Part shown: piece after piece, positions 1-4,630 of the stretch
How positions within the stretch are numbered: the stretch's first letter is position 1
How the letters are laid out: every line of letters begins with the position of its first letter
Origin: an uncultured Collinsella sp.
GTDB lineage: Bacteria; Actinomycetota; Coriobacteriia; Coriobacteriales; Coriobacteriaceae
Length of the DNA stretch: 8,673 nucleotides
Assembly (NCBI GenBank): GCA_959596505.1
Contig: CAUFWM010000056.1
Coordinates: 1 to 8,673, forward strand
Reading direction: 5' to 3'
Notes under the pieces: generated by a model
Told to the model about the DNA's origin: nothing
The model's database searches: none
The model's input: only the letters and a program-made list of their open reading frames with translations
Program-made: the position numbers and the translations under genes

Positions 1-361
1 TGGTGTCGAGGAAGGTGGCAAGGTAGCCCCAGTGCGCCTCGGCGGTGGGCCAGCGGTAGAACGACCCCTCGAAAGCGCCCTTGAAACCGTAGCGCTTGGC
101 GAATTTGCCGAAATGCCTGCGATAGGTCGCGTTGTCCTCGTAGTAGAAGTCGCCGCCGCCCGCCGCGGAGAGCCCGGAGGCCCCGCCCACCAGCACGCAA
201 TCGGCTTCTTCGATCATACGGGCGAAGTCCTCGATTTGCTGGTCGTAGGGCTCGGACTCGCGGTCACTCAGCTCATAGGGCGTGCTGCCGCTGCGGTAGG
301 CGGCATGAAGGGAAAACGATCGGTTGGTGAGCTCGATAACGAGCTGCTCGTACAGAGTCAC
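1..361 (-). CDS. SIR2-family NAD-dependent protein (class M sirtuin-like), 5' part only
   Basis: The first 120 codons of a minus-strand gene that leaves the window at its left edge. The start is a GTG at 361-359, preceded by AAGAAGG (374-368) with 6-base spacing. Residues 41-58 form a hydrophobic strand followed by GGASGLSAAGG (59-69), which matches the NAD-binding GAGxS motif of sirtuins. The stretch after it (FYYEDN, HFGKFAKRYGFKGAFEGSFY, then an aromatic-rich TAEAHWGYL segment) resembles the SirTM-like sirtuins of bacteria, which in known cases remove acyl groups or transfer ADP-ribose to proteins, often with a macrodomain partner. The catalytic histidine and zinc cysteines would lie beyond the window, so activity cannot be judged. 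The first glycine motif reads GGAS rather than GAGAGLS, a mild departure. The gene is divergent from a TetR gene and shares a palindromic control region with it, so TetR control is likely. Family assignment is by memory of the pattern, not by search. Confidence 0.72.
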   Translation of the reverse strand, partial: MTLYEQLVIELTNRSFSLHAAYRSGSTPYELSDRESEPYDQQIEDFARMIEEADCVLVGGASGLSAAGGGDFYYEDNATYRRHFGKFAKRYGFKGAFEGSFYRWPTAEAHWGYLATFLDT

Positions 362-382
362 CGGATACCTTCTTTCAGCTAT

Positions 383-400
383 TATAAACAGGTGTCTATA
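383..400. promoter_or_regulatory. 18-bp palindromic operator, probable TetR site
   Basis: TATAAACAGGTGTCTATA is an inverted repeat of the form TATAnACA-NN-TGTnTATA: seven of the eight positions in each half are complementary. It lies in the 143-bp gap between the divergent sirtuin and TetR genes. Read on the minus strand, a perfect TATAAT (386-381) overlaps its edge and sits about 20 bases before the sirtuin GTG, so a bound dimer would cover the -10 box. I find no convincing -35 box. Size and placement fit a TetR-family dimer site that controls the neighbour and perhaps the regulator itself; binding is inferred. Confidence 0.68.
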
Positions 401-504
401 AAAAGTATCCATGTCGATTTATGCGAGAGCAATGAACAGCTTCGATGCGCCGTCGATAAACGAACGATTGCTGGGCATTGTCGAGCGTTGCGATTGGAGG
501 GGCA

Positions 505-1062
505 ATGGAATCGGGGAAGATCGATCGTCGCCGACGCTATACGCTTTCGGTCATACGGGAAGCGTTCTTTGCACTGCTGGCCGAGGTCGGCTTCGCGAAG
601 ATGACGGTAGCGGATATCTGCCGCCGCGCCGATATCAACCGCGGCACGTTCTATCTGCACTACGAGGACAAGTTCGCGCTGCTCGACGCACTTATCGACG
701 AGGCCCTGGCGGCGGCGCCGCCGATCGAGGGAACGGAGACGGGCGCCCTCTGCCAACGCCCGCCGGCAAACGATGACTATTATCTGCTCTACTCGGATGA
801 CGACGCGTATGCCCGGGTGGCGCAACGCGTCGTCAAGCGCGGCGCTGAGCAGATGGTTCCCTCGATCATGGAGGAGACCGGGCTTTCGCGCGAGGACGCC
901 TATCTGCTCTTCGTCCACAACGTCCAGGGAAATCTCGCGGTCAACCGTCTGCTCGGTTGGAGGCGAGGGCCCGAGTTCGCCCACGCTCAGGAGCTGCTCA
1001 GCGCCTATTCCGAAGGGGGCATACGAGCGGTATCGGCCCCTTGCAGATTAATCGCGAATTAG
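505..1062 (+). CDS. TetR/AcrR-family transcriptional regulator
   Basis: A 185-residue protein of typical TetR length. The ATG at 505 is chosen over the upstream TTG at 478 because GGAGG (496-500) sits just before it and the homologous part begins a few residues later. Residues 9-55 are the TetR_N domain: a helix RRYTLSVIREAFFALLAEVGF, then the helix-turn-helix MTVADICRRADINRGTFYLHY (about 33-53) with the usual GTFYxHYxDK signature. The rest (about 65-185) is the helical ligand and dimer domain, too variable to name an effector. It contains an acidic YSDDDAY patch near 96-102. It is divergent from the sirtuin-like gene and its stop overlaps the stop of the cupin gene on the other strand. It most likely represses the divergent gene through the palindrome at 383-400 and responds to an unknown small molecule. 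Confidence 0.9.
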   Translation: MESGKIDRRRRYTLSVIREAFFALLAEVGFAKMTVADICRRADINRGTFYLHYEDKFALLDALIDEALAAAPPIEGTETGALCQRPPANDDYYLLYSDDDAYARVAQRVVKRGAEQMVPSIMEETGLSREDAYLLFVHNVQGNLAVNRLLGWRRGPEFAHAQELLSAYSEGGIRAVSAPCRLIAN

Positions 1063-1412
1063 AACATGATGGCGTCGTCGGCCGTGAAGGCATCGAGGGA
1101 TCCCTGCTTGACCTGAATGCAGACGTATGTGATCTCCGAGTCGGACGCGGCGCGGAACTGACGATGCGCAGCGGGGGAAATGCGCAGCCAGTCGCCGGCC
1201 GCAAGCTCGATATCCTCACCGTCGATCGTGACCGAGCCTGCGCCCTCGAGCACGCCATAGATCTCCTCGTTTTTCTTGTGTGCATGGACGAACGGAACGC
1301 CAGCGCCGGCGGGAAGACTGTTGATACTCACCTCTGCCCCGGTAAGCCCGAGCACCTCGTGCAGCTCAACGCGGCTCTCATTGCCGATGTGGGTCTTTGC
1401 ATAATTAGCCAT
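1059..1412 (-). CDS. Single-domain cupin protein
   Basis: A 117-residue protein that is essentially one cupin_2 barrel. Motif 1 is visible as VPFVHAHKKNEEIYGVLEG, with His43, His45 and Glu49 or Glu50 as metal ligands. Motif 2 is AAGDWLRISPAAHRQF (71-86), with His83 as the fourth ligand. Such small cupins bind a divalent metal and may act as isomerases, dioxygenases or sensors of small polar compounds; the substrate cannot be read from the sequence. The start ATG (1412-1410) follows AGAGGAA. The gene is divergent from an HxlR regulator with overlapping promoters, so it is a likely HxlR target, and that hints at a role in response to electrophiles or quinones. Its TAA overlaps the TAG of the TetR gene by three bases, leaving no room for a terminator between them. 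Confidence 0.88.
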   Translation of the reverse strand: MANYAKTHIGNESRVELHEVLGLTGAEVSINSLPAGAGVPFVHAHKKNEEIYGVLEGAGSVTIDGEDIELAAGDWLRISPAAHRQFRAASDSEITYVCIQVKQGSLDAFTADDAIMF

Positions 1413-1441
1413 AATGGTTCCTCTCTTGGGGTTGATTTACC

Positions 1442-1470
1442 TTGCAGGCATCTCCTGCGTGAGATATATT
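1442..1470 (+). promoter_or_regulatory. Sigma70-type promoter of the HxlR gene
   Basis: TTGCAG (1442-1447) and TATATT (1465-1470) are separated by exactly 17 bases, a strong housekeeping match. Transcription would start near 1477, giving a leader of about 87 bases before the HxlR ATG. The spacer contains a small dyad, GCAGG-N5-CCTGC (1444-1458), next to the -35 box. Confidence 0.6.
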
Positions 1471-1490
1471 CAACGCGAAAGCGCATGCAA
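1463..1490 (-). promoter_or_regulatory. Promoter of the cupin gene, overlapping the HxlR promoter
   Basis: On the minus strand TTGCAT (1490-1485) and TATATC (1468-1463) have a 16-base spacer. The -10 shares bases with the -10 of the plus-strand HxlR promoter, so the two polymerases would compete and a single repressor could control both genes. Confidence 0.5.
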
Positions 1491-1522
1491 ATACGAGTAC
1501 GCACATATTTGTAACTGCGTGC
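1486..1522. promoter_or_regulatory. Inverted repeats, possible HxlR operator
   Basis: Two overlapping dyads lie just downstream of the HxlR promoter and over the cupin -35 box. The first has half-sites TGCAAATA (1486-1493) and TATTTGTA (1506-1513), complementary at 7 of 8 positions. The second has GTACGCAC (1497-1504) and CTGCGTGC (1515-1522), complementary at 6 of 8. The half-site spacing of about two helical turns suits a dimeric winged-helix regulator. Binding is inferred from position only. Confidence 0.4.
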
Positions 1523-1563
1523 CTTTTTGTGAAACCGGTATGGTCAAGGAGGTTGGGTCTCCC

Positions 1564-1890
1564 ATGATGGCGAAAGAGGAGCTTCCGGAGTGTCCGGTCG
1601 CAACGGCGGTAGCGCTCATTGGCGGCAAGTGGAAACTGCTCATTATTCGTAACTTACGCGTACGCCCTTGGCGTTTCAACGAGTTGCGCCGCAACCTGGA
1701 GGGGATCTCTCAGAAGGTGCTTACCGACAGCCTGCGGCAGATGGAGGATGATGGGCTGGTCTTTCGCCATGACTATGGCGAGAATCCTCCCCGCGTTGAG
1801 TATGGCCTTACCGAGCTCGGCCGCCAGATGATGCCCATCATGGACTCGCTGGCAGACTTCGGCGCTTATTACAAGACAATTGTTTCGTAG
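1564..1890 (+). CDS. HxlR-family winged-helix transcriptional regulator
   Basis: A 108-residue protein. The reading frame is open further upstream, but the ATG at 1564 is preferred because AAGGAGG lies at 1546-1552 and family proteins start shortly before the CPV motif. The body is the full HxlR domain: CPVATAVALIGGKWKLLIIRNL, then the helix-turn-helix around RFNELRRNLEGISQKVLTDSLRQMEDDGLV, and the wing YGENPPRVEYGLTELG, ending with a helix for dimerisation. Cys10 in the CPV motif sits where known members (YodB, HypR, QorR) carry the redox- or quinone-sensing cysteine, so thiol sensing is plausible. It is divergent from the cupin gene and is followed 99 bases later by the flavoprotein gene in the same direction. 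HxlR regulators commonly control neighbouring oxidoreductases, and that pattern is seen here. Confidence 0.92.
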   Translation: MMAKEELPECPVATAVALIGGKWKLLIIRNLRVRPWRFNELRRNLEGISQKVLTDSLRQMEDDGLVFRHDYGENPPRVEYGLTELGRQMMPIMDSLADFGAYYKTIVS

Positions 1891-1989
1891 CAGACACATC
1901 GCTTGGGGGGCGGAGAACCGCTACGAGGGTGCTAACGAAAACCTGTCCCGAATCATCGTGCGCCTGCGGCATGAAGGAGGGAGATTCCT

Positions 1990-2520
1990 ATGAATATCGT
2001 TGTATTGAGCGGCAGCCCGCGTAAGGGCGCCAATACCGACACCATGGTCGAAGCGTTTGCCGAGACCGCGCGTGAAGGCGGCAATGCGGTCGAGGTCGTC
2101 CGCGTTGCCAGCAAGAAGATCGCCGGCTGCTTGGGATGCCAGTAGTGCTTCGCTCATGAGGGCGTCTGCGTGCAGAAGGATGACATGGCCAACGTGATCG
2201 AGTCGCTGAAAGACGCAGATATGGTCGTCTTTGCCTCGCCTATCTACTGGTTCGATATCACCGCGCAGGAGAAGGCCGCCATCGACCGCCTGTACGCCTT
2301 CGGTGCCACGGGCTTCCCGTTCACCAAGACGGCCCTTTTGCTCGATAGCCACAGCGAGGGCGTCTATGATGCGGCGATCGCTATGTACAAGTCAACCTGC
2401 GCGTACTGCAAGTGGGAGGACCAGGGCATTGTCACCATCAGCGGTATGACCGAGCGCGACAGCATGGCATCGTCGCCCAAGCTGGAAGAGGTGCGCGAGC
2501 TCGCTCGCGAGCTCGTCTAA
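1990..2520 (+). pseudogene. Flavodoxin-fold FMN reductase / iron-sulfur flavoprotein, interrupted by an in-frame TAG
   Basis: A strong AAGGAGG (1974-1980) precedes ATG 1990. The frame runs 176 codons to TAA at 2520 with one interruption, TAG at 2143-2145 (codon 52). The N-terminus MNIVVLSGSPRKGANT is the FMN phosphate loop of the NADPH-dependent FMN reductase family. After the stop come VVFASPIYWFDITAQEKAAIDRLYAF, the usual flavin-ring segment, and an ordinary C-terminal helix. Cys47, Cys50, Cys53 and Cys60 form CX2CX2CX6C, as in iron-sulfur flavoproteins that bind a 4Fe-4S cluster near FMN. The TAG lies directly between the second and third of these cysteines, where relatives often carry tyrosine, so a TAC or TAT to TAG change is the simplest origin. 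Both halves are otherwise undamaged, suggesting a recent mutation or a base error. Reinitiation at GTG 2170 or ATG 2185 would give a product without the FMN phosphate loop. It follows HxlR and was probably its target. Confidence 0.85.
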
Positions 2521-2610
2521 GGACAAGAAGAACGCATGGCAATCGGTGTTGGTGGAAATGCTTGCTGTCCTTACCAAGAGGATTGCTGATTGCCATGCGT
2601 TGAAGTCCTT
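2518..2610. repeat. Long imperfect hairpin with interleaved inverted repeats
   Basis: The core is a perfect 14-bp inverted repeat, AACGCATGGCAATC (2531-2544) and GATTGCCATGCGTT (2588-2601). An outer stem AAGGAC (2519-2524) pairs with GTCCTT (2605-2610) across a small internal loop, and TTGGT (2549-2553) can pair with ACCAA (2573-2577) inside the loop. In addition TAAGGACA (2518-2525) is perfectly complementary to TGTCCTTA (2566-2573), which competes with the outer stem and interleaves with the core stem. It fills the convergent gap between the flavoprotein and ATPase genes. There is no following T-run on either strand, so it is not a classical terminator; it may be a factor-dependent terminator, a small RNA or a miniature element. 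Confidence 0.6.
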
Positions 2611-2628
2611 GCGGACAATCTTGGCGCG

Positions 2629-3723
2629 CTAGGAGGCCTTCTCGTTCAAGAATTCCCTGAACGCGGGGATGTCGAAGCCGACGAGGCCACGTCCGCGTTC
2701 CCCGATAACGCCGTCCTCGAGGAGGCGGCGTTTGTATTGACTTGCATAGTTGCTGGCGACGCCCATACGCTTGGCAATTTCTGAGACCCTGCTGGGGCCA
2801 GAATCGGGCAGCATCGCGAGCAAAAACTCAATGTCTTTGTCAGAAAGCTCTCGATAGGTCGTTTCGAGAATACGATCGCGCAGCTCCATACGGGCAAGCA
2901 GAGAACCCTGCTGGACATCGGATGTACTGATTTGGGGCGAGTTTTCCGAAACATCCCAAGTGCGATATCCGACGAGCTGCATCATGTAGGGAAATCCGTC
3001 GACGGCCTTCACGGCATCCTCGAGCGCTTCTGGCGTGATTGAGCGTCCTCCTGCTTCAATGGTTTTACGAAATGCATTTGCAATCTCAACATCAGTGATT
3101 CGTCCCAGCTGATGATACTGGGAGCGTCTGAGGAACGAGACGGAATCGTTGCGCAGCAGCGCCGATACTTTGTAGGGCAGTCCTGCCATGAGTAGGGCAA
3201 CTTTTTTACCTTCGCGTACAAAGTGCTGGTAAACAGAGGCAAATTGAAGCATTTCTTCGAGATCGACGGTGACTTCATCGATGGTGATGAGAAGTCCGAT
3301 GTCATGTTTTTCGAGTTGCTTAAAGATGCCATTCATGCGTGTGCGCCAGTTGCCCTGGGCCTCTTGAGCATATGTCCAATCGATGCCCACTGGACCAATT
3401 TGAACGCCGTTTATGCGTGCGTGAGGCTGTGAGAGGTAGCTATCTGCGGCTTCTTTGGTTCGCTCGATAATATCTTCGAGCATGCCTGGCATGGCGGAGA
3501 CATTTGCTGCGATCCAGTCGTGTTCAAGCGCCGTTTCTGAAAGGAGCGAGAGAAGCGCCGTCTTGCCCGTTCCCCTTGCGCCCGTAAAAATGGTCGACAG
3601 GTTGGGATCTCCCGGGCCATTGATAAAGCCACGGTTGATGTCACGCAGGATATGCTCGCGACCCGCTAGAAAGGGAGGGATGCTTCCAAATGTTGGGGTA
3701 AAGGGGTTCTTGCTGTACTCCAT
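2629..3723 (-). CDS. AAA+ ATPase with C-terminal winged-helix domain
   Basis: A 364-residue protein. The ATG at 3723-3721 is chosen over an upstream start at 3777 because AAGGAG (3734-3729) lies 5 bases before it and the extension would only translate the tandem repeats. The N-terminus NPFTPTFGSIPPFLAGREHIL is typical of AAA_16/Orc1-like ATPases. Walker A is GARGTGKT (48-55), Walker B is LLITIDE (144-150) with Asp149 and Glu150, a sensor-1-like strand is VALLMAGLP (175-183), and the Arg199-Arg200 pair may serve as finger residues. GFPYMMQLVG (243-252) marks the lid. Residues about 292-350 form a winged helix (LPDSGPSRVSEIAKRMGVASNYASQYKRRL split across 305-334) followed by EDGVIGERGRGLVGF. 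All ATPase motifs look intact. Its cellular role is unknown; such proteins are often multi-copy accessory genes. A decayed second copy of its tail lies just upstream, and 19-bp repeats abut its start. Confidence 0.85.
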   Translation of the reverse strand: MEYSKNPFTPTFGSIPPFLAGREHILRDINRGFINGPGDPNLSTIFTGARGTGKTALLSLLSETALEHDWIAANVSAMPGMLEDIIERTKEAADSYLSQPHARINGVQIGPVGIDWTYAQEAQGNWRTRMNGIFKQLEKHDIGLLITIDEVTVDLEEMLQFASVYQHFVREGKKVALLMAGLPYKVSALLRNDSVSFLRRSQYHQLGRITDVEIANAFRKTIEAGGRSITPEALEDAVKAVDGFPYMMQLVGYRTWDVSENSPQISTSDVQQGSLLARMELRDRILETTYRELSDKDIEFLLAMLPDSGPSRVSEIAKRMGVASNYASQYKRRLLEDGVIGERGRGLVGFDIPAFREFLNEKAS

Positions 3724-3732
3724 GGTAGCTCC

Positions 3733-3789
3733 TTTGCAAGTTTTGCTCATTTTTGCAACTTTTGCTAAATTTTGCAAGTTTTGCTAATG
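3733..3789. repeat. Three tandem 19-bp repeats (iteron-like) at the ATPase start
   Basis: Three head-to-tail units with an exact 19-base period: TTTGCAAGTTTTGCTCATT (3733-3751), TTTGCAACTTTTGCTAAAT (3752-3770) and TTTGCAAGTTTTGCTAATG (3771-3789). Each contains the dyad GCAA-N3-TTGC. The array is AT-rich against GC-rich surroundings, and its edge overlaps the Shine-Dalgarno of the ATPase gene. I see no separate -10 or -35 box, so the promoter is within or just behind the array. Likely an operator array for autoregulation by the ATPase or its winged helix; that is inference. Confidence 0.85.
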
Positions 3790-3823
3790 GCTCAAGACGG
3801 TGCGGGAAGCTTCCGTATCGTCA

Positions 3824-3945
3824 TCATTGAAGAGACTCATTGCCATGGGAGGCAAGCTCCTTGGCGAGTAGGCCTTGGCTATCTCCGAGACTCTGCTGGG
3901 TCCAGAATCAGGCAGAAGACTGTGAGTGAAAATCGGGAGTAGCGC
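3824..3945 (-). pseudogene. Remnant of the C-terminal end of a paralogous AAA+ ATPase
   Basis: Read on the minus strand, 3915-3874 encodes LPDSGPSRVSEIAK, identical in protein to residues 305-318 of the intact ATPase. Its DNA differs from the intact gene at 6 of 42 bases, all synonymous. Some similarity continues toward 3945 but with frame problems. After AK the homology stops, and in another frame a short tail LLAKELASHGNESLQ ends at TGA (3826-3824), resembling the end of such a protein (compare FLNEKAS in the intact copy). The stretch that should encode most of the winged helix, roughly 100 bases, is missing. It is a dead fragment left from a second gene copy; the assignment of the tail is less certain than the 14-residue match. 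Confidence 0.72.
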
Positions 3946-3958
3946 TCCCGATTTTCAC
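3926..3958. repeat. Perfect 14-bp inverted repeat at the junction of two gene fragments
   Basis: GTGAAAATCGGGAG (3926-3939) and CTCCCGATTTTCAC (3945-3958) are exact complements around a 5-base loop, TAGCG. It has the look of an intrinsic terminator with A and T tracts on both sides of a GC core, but it lies exactly where ATPase remnant similarity (left) gives way to DUF4143 similarity (right). The right arm is inside the DUF4143 coding frame. Confidence 0.8.
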
Positions 3959-4540
3959 CAATTAACGTTTGCACGAGATGCGAGAACGGGGCAACTGTTA
4001 AATGCCACCGATATTGGAAACACCGTTGACGTCGACCGTAAGACGGTGAAGGCTTGGCTCTCGGTTTTGCAGGCGTCGAACATCGTTCGGATTGTCGAGC
4101 CCTTTTGGCCTAATGTCGATAAACGTCTGACCAAGACCCCTAAGATATTCTTTATGGATACAGGTCTTGTTTGTCATCTAACGAGGTGGATAACGCCGGA
4201 GCAATTGCGCAACGGGGCCGCGGCGGGGCATATATTTGAGACGTTCGTTGTCTCGGAAATTTTGAAGAGCTTTATGAACACGGGGAAGAGCCTTCGCGAC
4301 GTATGGTTCTATCGAGACCAAAAGAAGCGCGAAATTGATTTGCTCATCCAAGAGGGCCATATTCTCCATCCCGTCGAGGTGAAGATGTCGGCCACGGTGG
4401 GCAAAGATACGGTGAAGAATTTTTCCTGTCTTGAGGGCCTGACCGGCTATGAAATTGGGTTTGGACACGTTGTCTGCCAAACCCCGGATCCATACCTTAT
4501 TACCAAGGATGTCCAAGCGATTCCCGTGTGGGGCATATGA
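3926..4540 (+). pseudogene. DUF4143-type ATPase gene lacking its N-terminal AAA_14 half
   Basis: A plus-strand frame of 204 codons from GTG 3926 to TGA 4540. Recognisable homology begins near codon 9 (DFHQL) and continues as ARTGQLLN, the winged-helix segment DIGNTVDVDRKTVKAWLSVLQASNIV, KTPKIFFMDTGLVCHLT (70-86) and FETFVVSEILKSF. It ends in a nuclease-like fold with Asp138, Glu151 and Lys153 in REIDLL and VEVKM, a PD-(D/E)XK-like arrangement, then AIPVWGI. Intact members are about 400 residues with an AAA_14 ATPase domain (Walker A and B) in front; none of that is present. The would-be start lies in the left arm of the hairpin at 3926-3958 with no good ribosome site. The remaining frame has no internal stop, so the loss may be recent or the fragment may still be translated. 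These proteins are common, often mobile, and of unclear function. Confidence 0.83.
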
Positions 4541-4557
4541 TATACGTTGCAACGAGC

Positions 4558-4594
4558 GGGGCCCGGAGCGCGATGTTGCTGCGCTCCGGGCCCC
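4558..4594. terminator. Strong hairpin terminator after the topoisomerase operon
   Basis: GGGGCCCGGAGCGC (4558-4571) pairs perfectly with GCGCTCCGGGCCCC (4581-4594) around a 9-base loop. It lies 37 bases past the stop of the minus-strand ParC-like gene and 18 bases past the stop of the plus-strand DUF4143 fragment. On the plus strand a short TTTT follows 4 to 5 bases after the stem; on the minus strand no clear T-run follows. It probably serves both convergent transcripts. Confidence 0.7.
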
Positions 4595-4630
4595 ACCGTT
4601 TTGAGAGCTTATGGCGGTTCTGCCGTCGTT

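Noticed and set aside
382..984. Minus-strand open frame of 200 codons opposite the TetR gene
   Set aside because: It is a shadow of the TetR coding sequence with no domain match, and it would run through the control region.
2143..2145. TAG as a pyrrolysine codon
   Set aside because: Pyrrolysine in bacteria is tied to methylamine methyltransferases and a pyl gene set, none of which is seen here. Relatives usually carry an ordinary residue, often tyrosine, at this place.
2170..2520. A separate small gene beginning after the TAG in the flavoprotein
   Set aside because: It starts in the middle of a conserved flavodoxin-fold domain and continues the same frame. It is the 3' part of the interrupted gene, although low-level reinitiation at 2185 after AGAAGGA is possible.
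2518..2610. Intrinsic terminator
   Set aside because: The stems are strong but the loop is long and neither strand has a T-run after the hairpin; it is listed as a repeat instead.
3723..3777. Upstream start of the ATPase adding 18 residues
   Set aside because: The added residues only translate the tandem repeats, and the good Shine-Dalgarno points to ATG 3723-3721.
3733..3789. CRISPR array
   Set aside because: The units are contiguous, with no spacers, and only 19 bases long; no cas gene is nearby.
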